Of a stretch of DNA of 64,000 bases, positions 53,843 to 62,660 are shown piece after piece; within the stretch, counting starts at the first letter, position 1, and every line of letters begins with the position of its first letter. The notes under the pieces were generated by a model, which saw only the letters and a program-made list of their open reading frames with translations, made no database searches and was not told where the DNA came from. A program made the translations under genes and the position numbers. The stretch is from Bradyrhizobium sp. CCBAU 53351 (lineage in GTDB: Bacteria; Pseudomonadota; Alphaproteobacteria; Rhizobiales; Xanthobacteraceae): contig NZ_CP030059.1 in the NCBI RefSeq assembly GCF_015291745.1, positions 2,011,501 through 2,075,500 on the forward strand, given 5' to 3'.

Positions 53843-54847
53843 ATGAAGGCATTCGTCGTCGACAAATACCAGACGAAAGGCGCTCTGCGCCCGGTAACCA
53901 TGCCAGAACCGGAGTTGCGGGACGATGATGTTCTGGTCCGGGTTCACGCAACTGCCGTAAACGTGCTGGACTCCAAGCTCAGGGATGGAGAATTCAAACT
54001 CATCCTGCCGTATCGTCCGCCCTTCATTCTGGGCCACGATGTTGCCGGGACGGTCGTCAGGGTTGGCCGCAGTGTCAGGCGGTTCAAGGCAGGCGACGAG
54101 GTCTATGCACGGCCGCGCGATCATCGGATCGGAACATTCGCCGAATTCATTGCCATGAATGAAGCCGACGTCGCGCCGAAGCCTGCGAACATCAGCATGG
54201 AAGAGGCAGCGTCGATCCCGCTGGTGGGGCTGACGGCCTGGCAGGCGCTCGTCGAGGTGGGCAAGCTGAAGCCTGGTCAGAAGGTTTTCATCCAAGCCGG
54301 CTCCGGCGGGGTGGGAACTTTCGCGATCCAGCTCGCCAAGCATCTCGGCGCGGTCGTGGCGACGACGACGAGCGCGAAGAATGTCGAAATGGTCAAGAGC
54401 CTCGGCGCCGACCTGGTCATCGACTACAAGACGCAGGATTTCGAGAAGATCTTGTCAGGCTATGATCTGGTCCTGCACAGCCAGGACGCCAAGACGCTTG
54501 ATAAATCTCTGCGGGTGCTCAAGCCGGGCGGCCTGCTCATTTCGATCTCCGGGCCGCCCGACCCCGAATTCGCCAGGGAGCAGGGCATGAACCTTTTCCT
54601 GAAATTGGTGATGCGCTTGCTGAGCCATGGTGTGCGGAAGAAAGCCGGAAAACTTGGTGTGCGCTTCTCGTTCCTGTTCATGCGCGCGCAGGGACAGCAG
54701 CTACGCGAAATCACGTCCTTGATCGAATCCGGCGTGATCCGTCCGCTCGTTGACAAGGTTTTCGCGTTCGAAAAAACCGGCGATGCGCTCGCCTATGTCG
54801 AGACCGGGCGCGCAAAGGGCAAGGTCGTGATCAAGGTGGCAGACTAG
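53843..54847 (+). CDS. NADPH-dependent quinone oxidoreductase-like protein (MDR superfamily)
   Basis: The 334-residue protein has the zinc-free MDR pattern: MKAFVVDKYQTKGALRPV, FILGHDVAGTVVRVGRSV, GLTAWQALVEVGKLKPGQKVFIQAGSGGVGTFAIQLAKHLGA and VVKVAD-like ends (GKVVIKVAD). There are no structural-zinc cysteines, so it is quinone-reductase-like (QOR). GGAGAT lies just before the ATG. It follows the hydrolase by 34 bases and is probably in the same HxlR-controlled operon. Reduction of an alpha,beta-unsaturated ketone is a plausible role. Confidence 0.92.
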   Translation: MKAFVVDKYQTKGALRPVTMPEPELRDDDVLVRVHATAVNVLDSKLRDGEFKLILPYRPPFILGHDVAGTVVRVGRSVRRFKAGDEVYARPRDHRIGTFAEFIAMNEADVAPKPANISMEEAASIPLVGLTAWQALVEVGKLKPGQKVFIQAGSGGVGTFAIQLAKHLGAVVATTTSAKNVEMVKSLGADLVIDYKTQDFEKILSGYDLVLHSQDAKTLDKSLRVLKPGGLLISISGPPDPEFAREQGMNLFLKLVMRLLSHGVRKKAGKLGVRFSFLFMRAQGQQLREITSLIESGVIRPLVDKVFAFEKTGDALAYVETGRAKGKVVIKVAD

Positions 54848-55009
54848 CATCCACGGCGGACCAACCGGAAATTACGATCCTGCCTCATAGAGCACCTCGA
54901 GAAAGAAAAGGATCATGGCCAAGAATCCTGTCGCAGGCGCGGCCCCATTTCTCGCGTGTACGATCGGAGAGCAGATCCTGAAGCCATCAAACGCATCGGA
55001 GGAAGCAAC

Positions 55010-55789
55010 ATGACCCAGTCCAGCCCCGGCACTCAGACTTCTACACAGGAGGTTGCGCTCATAGTGGGTGGTGGCCCGGGCATCAGTTCGAGTTGCGCCA
55101 GGCTGTTCGCCGAAAACGGGATGCGTGTCGCCGTCGCGGCCAGGAATCCGGAAAAAGCCGTCCTTGAGACTCTCGAAAAGATGCACGGCGTGCGTCGGTA
55201 CGCCTGCGATGCAAGCGAACCGGCGGCCGTGGCTCAACTGTTCGCGAACGTCGCTCGAGAGATCGGAGCGCCGAGGCTCGTCGTGCATAACATCGATGGC
55301 CGCGTTCCCGGCATTTTCCGCAAGGGCATTCTCGAAGCCGACCCGATGATGGCGCTCGAAACAATCCGAAACTCGGCATTCAGCGCGTTTCTGGTAGGTC
55401 AACAGGCAGCTCGGCTCATGCTCGGAAACGAACCCGACGTCAATGGTGCGAGAGGAACGATCATCTTTACGAACGCCAGCGCGGCGCTCAAGGGCTTTCC
55501 ATCAAGTGGTGCATTTGCGATGGCGTGCCATGCCAAGTCCGGACTCGCGCAAAGCATGGCGAGAGAATTGATGCCGCAGGGAATCCATGTGGCGAATGTG
55601 CCGATCGATGCCGCGATCGGTTGGACTCAGGAGGACGGGACCCGCGCGCACCGGCTGGCGGGAACGACTGTGGACGACAACATGGCCGACCCTGTCCATA
55701 TCGCGGAAACCTATCTGCAGCTGCACCGCCAGCACCGGTCGACCTGGGCTTTTGAAGTCGTGCTGCGGCCGTGGGTCGAGAAATGGTAA
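55010..55789 (+). CDS. Atypical short-chain dehydrogenase, no catalytic Tyr (copy 4)
   Basis: From the ATG at 55010, with GGAGGA upstream, the protein has 259 residues. The Rossmann loop reads VGGGPGISSSCARLFAE, with a Ser where the third Gly would be. The YxxxK Tyr is replaced: Lys176 is present, but the fourth residue before it is Ala172. The end WAFEVVLRPWVEKW matches the other copies. It is the most diverged of the four and lies immediately before the second operator pair and acyl-CoA synthetase. Confidence 0.85.
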   Translation: MTQSSPGTQTSTQEVALIVGGGPGISSSCARLFAENGMRVAVAARNPEKAVLETLEKMHGVRRYACDASEPAAVAQLFANVAREIGAPRLVVHNIDGRVPGIFRKGILEADPMMALETIRNSAFSAFLVGQQAARLMLGNEPDVNGARGTIIFTNASAALKGFPSSGAFAMACHAKSGLAQSMARELMPQGIHVANVPIDAAIGWTQEDGTRAHRLAGTTVDDNMADPVHIAETYLQLHRQHRSTWAFEVVLRPWVEKW

Positions 55790-55832
55790 TCGCGCTCAGC
55801 TGATCCCTCCGAACAATTGCGTGGATGTAGCC

Positions 55833-55849
55833 AATTCTAAATTGGAATT
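55833..55849. promoter_or_regulatory. Degenerate operator copy AATTC-N7-GAATT (site D)
   Basis: Arms AATTC (55833-55837) and GAATT (55845-55849) have the seven-base spacing of sites A-C, with G-to-A changes that are symmetrical. It lies 75 bases upstream of site C, centre to centre. A further CCAATT/AATTGG palindrome overlaps it (55831-55845). Confidence 0.45.
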
Positions 55850-55902
55850 CGTTATACGCGCCAGAAATCCCTCCTGTGCCGATCTATTGACGATCGCGCG
55901 TC

Positions 55903-55931
55903 TTGACAGTTCTATTTTAGAACGCTTTACT
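55903..55931 (+). promoter_or_regulatory. Promoter with operator dyad AGTTC-N7-GAAC (site C)
   Basis: TTGACA (55903-55908) and TTTACT (55926-55931) are 17 bases apart. The arms AGTTC (55908-55912) and GAAC (55920-55923) fill the spacer, as at sites A and B. It drives the second acyl-CoA synthetase gene and perhaps the following binding-protein gene. Confidence 0.7.
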
Positions 55932-56018
55932 CCGCCGGCCGATAAGAATGATGGGTGCGGACCTCCCGGCTGAAGGAGACCGCGCACGTTGCCGAAAACA
56001 AGGCGCGAGGAGGATGTC

Positions 56019-57614
56019 ATGAGGAGCGTGGACGAGCTCACAGCAGCCGAACTGCTGGACGGCCTGCCGTCCAGGGTGCACGAGGTCTACGCACCGTTCG
56101 TGCGGGATATTCCGGATCATCCGGCCTTCATGGAAGGCGGGCGTGCCTGGAGCTACCGGCAGTTCTCGGATGCAGTCGACGCTGCGGCAAAGAATCTCGC
56201 CGGATTGGGCATCAGGCCCGGCGATCGCGTGATCATTGCCAGCGAGAACAGCGTGGCCCTCGGCGTGATGCTCTTCGCAGCGAGCAAGCTCGATGCCTGG
56301 GGTATTCCGGTCAATCCCCGCCTTTCGCCACGAGAGATCGACCTGATCGCGACGCACAGCGGCGCCAGACGCGTTCTGTTCAACTCGGCGCTGTCGAAGG
56401 AAGCGGCCGATCATGCCACTCGCGCCGGTGCGATAATCGGCGCCGTCGGGCCGTTCGGCGGAATCGGCATCGGTCCTCTCAATGCGGATGCCGAAACGGA
56501 GCCCGTCGAGGAGGATGGCGCTCGCCAGGTCGCGGGCCTTTTATACACCTCGGGCACGACCGGTGCACCGAAGGGCGTCATGCTGAGTCACCGCAACCTC
56601 CTCTTCACCGCAAGGACGTCGGGGATCCTTCGCCGGAGCGGTCCAGGCGACCGCATTTACGGCGTGCTGCCGATGTCGCACATCGTCGGGTATTCGATCT
56701 TGCTGATCTCGACGCTGATGCACGGCGGCACGTTGCATGTCGTGGCCAAGGCCGATCCCGCTGCGCTGGCTCACGCCATCGCCGAGGAAGGGATTACGAG
56801 CCTGTTTGGCGTACCTGCCACATATCAGCGTCTGCTCGAACACAAGGCGGTCAAGGGCATCCAACAGCTCGAACGGGGCAGCCTGCGGATCATGGCCGTC
56901 GCCGGCGCTCCGCTCGACCTCGATCTCAAGAAGCGGATCGAGGACGAGTTCGGAATTCCGCTGCTGAACAATTACGGCATCACGGAATGCTCACCGGGAC
57001 TCACGGGGGTCCGTTCGGAGCAGCCTGTCCCGGACGAGTCGGTCGGCCCGTTTCTTCCTGGCATTGAGCACCGGATCGTGGACGGGCGAGGAAAAGAGGT
57101 GGCGACCGGAGAGGTGGGCGAACTGCACGTTCGAGGTCCGAACATCATGCTCGGCTACTATCGTGCGCCCGACCTGACAGCGGCGGCGATCGATGAGCAG
57201 GGATGGTTCAACACGGGGGATCTCGCGCGGGTGAACGGCAAGGGGAATCTCTACATCGCTGGTCGCACCAAGGAGCTTATCATCCGCTCCGGCTTCAACG
57301 TTTATCCCGCCGAGGTGGAGGCGGTCCTGAACGCTCACGACCAGGTCGTTCAGTCGGCCGTCGTCGGACGAAAGGTCGAGGGCAACGAGGAGGTCGTCGC
57401 ATTCGTTCAGCTTCTCCCCGGCGCGAGCATCGGCGCGGAAGACCTCAAGGCGTACACGGCCCAATTGCTCACGTCCTACAAGCGTCCGAGCGAACTGATC
57501 GTGCTTGACGCTCTGCCCTCGGCCTCCACCGGCAAGATACTGAAGCACAAGCTACGGGAGATGGCGAACGAACAGGCCGCCCCGAAGACGTCCCGCGCTG
57601 CAGCTGCTGGCTGA
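56019..57614 (+). CDS. Acyl-CoA synthetase (AMP-forming), copy 2
   Basis: The 531-residue enzyme starts MRSVDELTAAELLDGLPSRVHEV from the ATG at 56019, with GAGGAGG upstream. The P-loop is LYTSGTTGAPKGVMLSH, the A5 region is NYGITECSPGLTG and the hinge GRTKELIIRSGFNVYPAEVEAVL leads to ASTGKILKHKL. It shares gene order, N-terminus and operator type with copy 1 at 37200, so the two are paralogues. They may act on different acids in one pathway. It is followed by an orphan binding protein. Confidence 0.94.
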   Translation: MRSVDELTAAELLDGLPSRVHEVYAPFVRDIPDHPAFMEGGRAWSYRQFSDAVDAAAKNLAGLGIRPGDRVIIASENSVALGVMLFAASKLDAWGIPVNPRLSPREIDLIATHSGARRVLFNSALSKEAADHATRAGAIIGAVGPFGGIGIGPLNADAETEPVEEDGARQVAGLLYTSGTTGAPKGVMLSHRNLLFTARTSGILRRSGPGDRIYGVLPMSHIVGYSILLISTLMHGGTLHVVAKADPAALAHAIAEEGITSLFGVPATYQRLLEHKAVKGIQQLERGSLRIMAVAGAPLDLDLKKRIEDEFGIPLLNNYGITECSPGLTGVRSEQPVPDESVGPFLPGIEHRIVDGRGKEVATGEVGELHVRGPNIMLGYYRAPDLTAAAIDEQGWFNTGDLARVNGKGNLYIAGRTKELIIRSGFNVYPAEVEAVLNAHDQVVQSAVVGRKVEGNEEVVAFVQLLPGASIGAEDLKAYTAQLLTSYKRPSELIVLDALPSASTGKILKHKLREMANEQAAPKTSRAAAAG

Positions 57615-57696
57615 CGGATGTCGGGAGTGCTCTGAACGGAATATGCCCACAGGAAAAAACGGTGAGCGACGGACCTGTCGCCGAAGGGAGATGACA

Positions 57697-58890
57697 ATGT
57701 TGAGAGGCGCCATGATTGTAGCCGCGCTCGCGGCATCCATAGCCGGCGCGCATGCGCAGACGCCGGGCGTCACTGAATCCGAGATAAAGATAGGAGCGAC
57801 GTTCCCTTTCAGCGGCCCCGCTTCGCCGCTCAGCAATACCGGAAAGGGCATGATCGCCTACGTCAACTCAATCAACGAGCGTGGCGGCATCAACGGGCGG
57901 AAGATAAACCTCGTCACCTACGACGATGCCTACAGTCCCCCCAAGACGGTGGAGCAGACCAGGAAACTCGTGGAAAGTGACGAGGTGGCGTTCCTGTTCG
58001 GCCCGCTGGGTACGCCCGGCATCAGCGCTACTATCAAATACGTCAACGCGAAGAAAGTCCCGCATCTGTTTGTCGTGAGCGGAGTCACGAAATTCACGAA
58101 CTTCGCTGAATTCCCCATGACCACGACGGGATTGCCAAGCTACGACACCGAAGGACGAATCTACGCGAAATACATCACCCAGACCCGGCCGGACGCGAAG
58201 ATTGCCATCCTGTATCAGAACGACGATCTGGGTAAGGACTTCGTCAATGCATTCAAGGGCTATTTGAAGGACGATTTCGACAAGAAAGTCGTCGCGTCGT
58301 CCTACGAAGTGACGGAGCCGACCATTGATTCCCACGTCGTTTCGCTGAAATCGTCTGGCGCATCGGCGTTTTTGGTGGCCGGCACGCCAAAATTCGCAGC
58401 GCAGGCCATCAAGAAGGCCGATGAGATAGCCTGGAAGCCGCTGTTCCTGATCAACTTCGTTTCGAGCTCGGTGTCTTCGACCATCGTCCCCGCAGGACCG
58501 GAAAAGGCCGTAGGCATAGTCGCCGCGACGATCACGAAGGACCCGAATGACAAGAAGTGGGCCGACGATCCCGGCATCAAATGGTATCGCGAATTCTTCG
58601 CCAAATACCTGCCGGGCGCAGATATCGGAGACAACAATTACCTGTTCGGGACCCAGCAGGGACAGCTCCTGGAGCAGGTGCTCAAGCAATGTGGCAACGA
58701 TCTCTCGCGGGAGAATATCGTCAGGCAATCGCGCAGCATCCGCGGGCTGTCGCTTCCCACTGTCATACCAGGTGTCATCATCAACACGGGCCCCGAAAGC
58801 AGTATGGCGTATACGCAGCTGCAGCTGCAGCGCTGGAACGGGACCACGTGGGAGCAATTTGGTAGTGTACTCAGCGCCGACGGGAAGTGA
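57697..58890 (+). CDS. Periplasmic branched-chain amino-acid-type substrate-binding protein, orphan
   Basis: From the ATG at 57697 (GGGAG six bases upstream) the protein has 397 residues, with a signal peptide ending AGAHAQ. The mature sequence shows the LivJ-like fold: EIKIGATFPFSGPASPLS, GKGMIAYVNSINERGGINGRKINLVTYDDAYSPPKTVEQTRKLVESDEVAFLFG. No Liv-type permease or ATPase genes lie in the window, so it would work with an importer encoded elsewhere or act as a receptor. The likely ligand is an aromatic or cyclic acid, judged only from the neighbours. Confidence 0.92.
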   Translation: MLRGAMIVAALAASIAGAHAQTPGVTESEIKIGATFPFSGPASPLSNTGKGMIAYVNSINERGGINGRKINLVTYDDAYSPPKTVEQTRKLVESDEVAFLFGPLGTPGISATIKYVNAKKVPHLFVVSGVTKFTNFAEFPMTTTGLPSYDTEGRIYAKYITQTRPDAKIAILYQNDDLGKDFVNAFKGYLKDDFDKKVVASSYEVTEPTIDSHVVSLKSSGASAFLVAGTPKFAAQAIKKADEIAWKPLFLINFVSSSVSSTIVPAGPEKAVGIVAATITKDPNDKKWADDPGIKWYREFFAKYLPGADIGDNNYLFGTQQGQLLEQVLKQCGNDLSRENIVRQSRSIRGLSLPTVIPGVIINTGPESSMAYTQLQLQRWNGTTWEQFGSVLSADGK

Positions 58891-58894
58891 ATTG

Positions 58895-58924
58895 CACCTG
58901 CTGAACCTGCTGCGCAGGTGTTTT
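58895..58924 (+). terminator. Candidate intrinsic terminator after the binding-protein gene
   Basis: CACCTGC (58895-58901) and GCAGGTG (58914-58920) form a seven-base stem with a 12-base loop, followed by TTTT. It starts five bases after the stop codon. The T run is short, so the next gene may still be read through. Confidence 0.5.
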
Positions 58925-58961
58925 GAGCCCGTAACGCGATCAACTGAATCATGGAGCACGG

Positions 58962-60062
58962 ATGTCCAGCGGCGTTCTTTTCCGGCCTTTCAAGCTGAAA
59001 GGGCTGAACTTGCCGAACCGGGTCGTGATGGCGCCGATGACGCGCTCATTCTCTCCGGGCGGAATCCCGACCGAGGACGTCGCGCAATATTACCGCCGGC
59101 GTGCCGAAGGAGCGGTCGGCCTCATTATCTCGGAGGGCACGGGTGTGGATCGTCCGGCATCCTTGAACGATCCGAATGTTCCCCGTTTTCACGGGGAGAA
59201 GGAGTTGGCGGGATGGCGGCGTGTGGTCGACGAGGTGCATGCCTCCGGTAGCCTGATGGCACCGCAGCTATGGCACGTCGGAGCCGTTCGCACCCGCGCC
59301 AAGGATTGGTCTCCTCCGGGCCCCTACGACAGTCCGTCCGGCCTGTCGCGACCGGAGAAGAAATTCGGCGAGCCGATGAGCGAAGAGGACATCGCAGACG
59401 CCATTCGCGCTTTCGCCGATGCGGCGCTTGCCGCGAAGCGCCTGGGGTTCGACGCCGTCGAATTGCACGGCGCGCACGGCTATCTGATCGATCAATTCTT
59501 CTGGGAAGGCACCAATCGCCGCGAGGATGCCTATGGAGGCAAGGACCTGCCGGGCCGGGCGCGGTTTGCCGCTGATATCGTTCACGCCGTGCGCAACTCG
59601 GTCGGACCCGACTTTCCGATATTGCTGCGGATCAGCCAGTGGAAACAGCAGGACTACGACGTGAAACTGGCCGATACGCCTCGCGCGTTGGAAGCCTGGC
59701 TCAAACCGCTGGTCGACGCGGGGGTCGATATCCTGCATTGCTCGCAACGGCGCTTCTGGGAGCCGGAGTTCGATGGTTCCGATTTGAACTTCGCCGGATG
59801 GGCCAAAAAGGTGACGGGGGTGCCGACGATCTCGGTCGGGTCGGTCGGCCTGACCGGCGAATTCATCGCCGCATATGGCGGGGAGAGCTCCCGTCCGGCG
59901 TCCCTCGACGAGCTGATCCGCCGCCTCGATCGAGAGGAGTTCGATCTTGTCGCGGTGGGGCGAGCGCTGCTTCAGGATCCCCAATGGCTCCTGAAGATAC
60001 GCGACGGCAGGACGGGAGAATTGATGGCCTTCGAACGGACTGCGTTCGCTGCGCTGAGCTAA
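58962..60062 (+). CDS. NADH:flavin oxidoreductase / Old Yellow Enzyme family
   Basis: The 366-residue protein is an FMN TIM barrel of the OYE family. It has LFRPFKLKGLNLPNRVVMAPMTRSFS, the catalytic His pair in AVELHGAHGYLIDQFFW and the NRR segment TNRREDAYGG. The end has DLVAVGRALLQDPQWLLKIRDG, a phosphate-binding region. OYE enzymes reduce activated C=C bonds or nitro groups. It is the last intact enzyme of the catabolic region before a decayed stretch. Confidence 0.94.
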   Translation: MSSGVLFRPFKLKGLNLPNRVVMAPMTRSFSPGGIPTEDVAQYYRRRAEGAVGLIISEGTGVDRPASLNDPNVPRFHGEKELAGWRRVVDEVHASGSLMAPQLWHVGAVRTRAKDWSPPGPYDSPSGLSRPEKKFGEPMSEEDIADAIRAFADAALAAKRLGFDAVELHGAHGYLIDQFFWEGTNRREDAYGGKDLPGRARFAADIVHAVRNSVGPDFPILLRISQWKQQDYDVKLADTPRALEAWLKPLVDAGVDILHCSQRRFWEPEFDGSDLNFAGWAKKVTGVPTISVGSVGLTGEFIAAYGGESSRPASLDELIRRLDREEFDLVAVGRALLQDPQWLLKIRDGRTGELMAFERTAFAALS

Positions 60063-60673
60063 GGCTCAGCGATGACGGGTTGCGAAGGCCGGCTGCGTCG
60101 CCGCTGAATACAGGTTATCCAAATATTCGGTGGCCGGCATTCCGGCGATCTATCCAAGCTGGTTGCCAAAGAAGATCGGCGCGCGCCGGTCGATGGCAGA
60201 GGCGTGCGCGTCATTGTGCAGTCTCCTGGAAGCAATTCGGAGACATGCAACGAGCGACACCAAGACCCGGGCCGGCCGAATCCGCACCGAGGTACATGGG
60301 CATGTGTTCAAGATCATCATCGACAACGTGGCGAAGAAGAACTCACGGCTACTCCGATCAGGAGATTGCCGCCCTTACCAACTCAAGCGTGCTGGTCATG
60401 GGACGTCTCCGGTGCGGCTCCTGTCGCATCAACGCTAGCAGCTTCGCGGCTGCATCATCAGGAAGACGATCGGCCATGGCCGAAAGAACATTCGGATCGA
60501 CGCGAGGCGCGCGCCAACGGGGCTCGTTGCAGGGAAGGTGACGGTGGGGTGTGTCCGCCCATCGCCGTCCGATTGCTTCGCGACGCGCAATCGCAAAAAA
60601 AATCCTGCGCAGTGTCGATTCCGAGCGAAGTCGGCCGTCTACGAGGCAGAGTTCCTCCCAGGGGAAGCTGACC
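60063..60673. other. Decayed intergenic stretch with remnants of coding sequence
   Basis: About 600 bases have no intact gene. A crotonase N-terminus remains at 60274-60342. After a frame break, a stretch near 60344-60400 can be read as HGYSDQEIAALTNSSV, which resembles the C-terminal end of a cytochrome c domain. Several frames stay open by GC bias only. The stretch marks the right border of the catabolic region. Confidence 0.6.
60274..60342 (+). pseudogene. Remnant of an enoyl-CoA hydratase N-terminus
   Basis: The frame reads RIRTEVHGHVFKIIIDNVAKKNS, which matches the first strand pair of crotonases (a short acidic start, then G-HVFKI-IDN and KKNS). The start codon is missing, and the following sequence does not continue the fold. 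Only about 23 residues survive. Confidence 0.6.
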
Positions 60674-62089
60674 ATGGCGCCGACCTATACCATTTCAGCG
60701 CAGGCCGCCGCCGAGCCGCCCAAGGTCGCCCTTCCGGCGGTGTCACCGCGCACGCGTGCCATGCTGGAGGGCGCGATCCTTCCCACGATGCTGCGGCTCA
60801 TCGTCGGCAATCTCGCCGTCATCGTCGTACAGGCGGCGCTTGTCCTGATGGAAGCCTACTACATCAGCTGGCTCGGATATGACGCGGTAGCGGGCATTAC
60901 GCTGGTGGTCCCCCTGGTGACGCTCATGCTGACGATGTCGACGGCGGGGATCGGTGGTGGCGTGTCGGCAGTCGTTGCCCAGGCTCTGGGCGCGCGGCGC
61001 TTGGAGTTGGCCGACGCCGCTGCGCTGCACGCGATCATCCTCGGTATCCTGTTCGGTCTTGGATTCACCGCCGCCGAGCTGCTCGGCGGGCCAGCCCTGT
61101 TTCGTGCCATGGGGGCCACGGGCGGCGCGCTCGAAGCCGCCGTCACCTATGGCGGGGTGTTCTTCGCCGGCATGACTGCGCTTTGGCTCTACAATATCCT
61201 GACCTCGATCCTGCGGGGGGCGGCCATATTGCGCCTGCCGTCCCTCGTGACGCTTGTCGGGGCCGCGGTGACCCTGATCCTTTCGCCGGCACTCATCATG
61301 GGCTGGGGGCCGCTGCCGCAGCTCGGGATTGTCGGCGCCGGGCTGGCCACGGTGATCTTCTACGTCGGCGCGACCACTTTCCTGGCCGTCTATATCCTGT
61401 CGGGCCGCACGCAGATCAATCCGCTTCGCTGCCGACGGATCGAGCTCCGCGTGTTCTGGCAGGTCCTGCGCATCGGTCTGCCGGCAGCGGCGAACAACCT
61501 CGTGACGAGCGGCACGCTGCTGCTGATCGCATGGCTGGTCGCGCATTTCGGCACCGAGGCTCTTGCCGGCTACGGAATCGGCTCGCGCCTCGAGGGGGCG
61601 CAGATCCCGGTCTTTGCCGGCATCGGCACTGCGGTCATCGCCATGGTCGGCGCGAACATGGGTGCTGGCCAGGTGGCAAGGGCCGAGCGCATCGCCTGGA
61701 TCGGCGCCGGTCTCGCCGCCGGCGTATCCGGTGCAATCGGGGTGTTCGGATTCTCGTTGCCGGCGGTCTGGATCGGCTTGTTCAGCAGCGATCCAGCCGT
61801 GCTGGATGCCGGCATCGGCTATCTGCGTACGGTTGCGCCGGCCTTCCCATTCGTCGGCATTGCCGGCACGCTCTTCTTCGCGTCGCTCGGCGCTGGCCGC
61901 CCGTTCTGGCCGCTCTTCTTTGCGAGCACGCGGCTCGTCGTCGCCGTCGGGGGCGGTGCGTTGGCCGGCATCGCGCTCGGCGGTGGCCTCGAGGCGGTTT
62001 ATGCCGCTATCAATGTCGGCTTGATCATCTATGGTGGCGGCACTGCGCTGGCCTTCGGGCTCGGCTCTTGGCGCTGTCGAACGGCATGA
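60674..62089 (+). CDS. MATE family efflux transporter
   Basis: From the ATG at 60674 the protein has 471 residues and about 12 membrane segments in two related halves. MLRLIVGNLAVIVVQAALVLMEAYYISWLG and TMSTAGIGGGVSAVVAQALGARR are in the first half. The second half has AAANNLVTSGTLLLIAWLVAHFGTEALAGYGIGSRLEG. MATE proteins export cationic drugs and other compounds with Na+ or H+. An upstream in-frame start would lie in the decayed stretch and has no family sequence. Confidence 0.92.
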   Translation: MAPTYTISAQAAAEPPKVALPAVSPRTRAMLEGAILPTMLRLIVGNLAVIVVQAALVLMEAYYISWLGYDAVAGITLVVPLVTLMLTMSTAGIGGGVSAVVAQALGARRLELADAAALHAIILGILFGLGFTAAELLGGPALFRAMGATGGALEAAVTYGGVFFAGMTALWLYNILTSILRGAAILRLPSLVTLVGAAVTLILSPALIMGWGPLPQLGIVGAGLATVIFYVGATTFLAVYILSGRTQINPLRCRRIELRVFWQVLRIGLPAAANNLVTSGTLLLIAWLVAHFGTEALAGYGIGSRLEGAQIPVFAGIGTAVIAMVGANMGAGQVARAERIAWIGAGLAAGVSGAIGVFGFSLPAVWIGLFSSDPAVLDAGIGYLRTVAPAFPFVGIAGTLFFASLGAGRPFWPLFFASTRLVVAVGGGALAGIALGGGLEAVYAAINVGLIIYGGGTALAFGLGSWRCRTA

Positions 62090-62187
62090 CGAACGAGGAC
62101 ATCGCGAAATATCCGACTCGGAGAGGTTGAATCGACTGTCGTGTGAAGGAGCACGCCGTCGCTTCGCTAAGGAAAGAGGAGAAAACC

Positions 62188-62535
62188 ATGCAATACGCTT
62201 TCTTGATCTATCGAGACGAAGCCGCTTTTGACGCCGAGCGCGGCAATGCCGCCGCGATGCAGCACCTCGGCGCCAGGCACATTGCATTCAGTCAGGAGGT
62301 CGGTAACGCGAGGATCGCCGGCGCAGGCCTCAAGAGCGTCGCTCTTGCAACAACCGTTCGCACGGCCGCCGACGGCGTTCAGGTCGTTCACGATGGCCCG
62401 TTTGCCGACGCCAAGGAACAGCTCGGCGGATTCTACGTCATCGATGCGCCCGACCTCGACGCCGCCATCATGATCGCCAAGAAGATTCCGTTTCTGAAAG
62501 ACGGCGCCGTCGAGATCCGGCCCGTATTGGGCTAG
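62188..62535 (+). CDS. YCII-related (DGPF-domain) protein
   Basis: From the ATG at 62188, with GAGGAG upstream, the protein has 115 residues. MQYAFLIYRDEAAF and VVHDGPFADAKEQLGGFYVIDAPDLDAAI are the hallmark of YCII/DGPF proteins (a dimeric alpha/beta fold). Genes of this family are strongly linked to ECF42 sigma factors. Here the sigma gene lies directly beyond but on the opposite strand, convergent. The function is unknown. Confidence 0.92.
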   Translation: MQYAFLIYRDEAAFDAERGNAAAMQHLGARHIAFSQEVGNARIAGAGLKSVALATTVRTAADGVQVVHDGPFADAKEQLGGFYVIDAPDLDAAIMIAKKIPFLKDGAVEIRPVLG

Positions 62536-62660
62536 TGATGGTATGGCGGGGCGTGCCAACCGTCGCTTCCCGATGGTCGGCCCGCCGACGGGGCGTCCGT
62601 GGCGTAAGCGGGTCTTGCGCCGGATCGATTGGTTGGAATTCCTCGCGGGGGCCAATCGCG

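Noticed and set aside
60358-60675. Minus-strand frame of 105 codons in the decayed stretch
   Set aside because: No family resemblance and no ribosome-binding site; the opposite strand carries the remnant.
60743-62287. Long open frame of 514 codons opposite the MATE gene
   Set aside because: Composition is hydrophilic and repetitive, typical of the complement of a membrane-protein gene.
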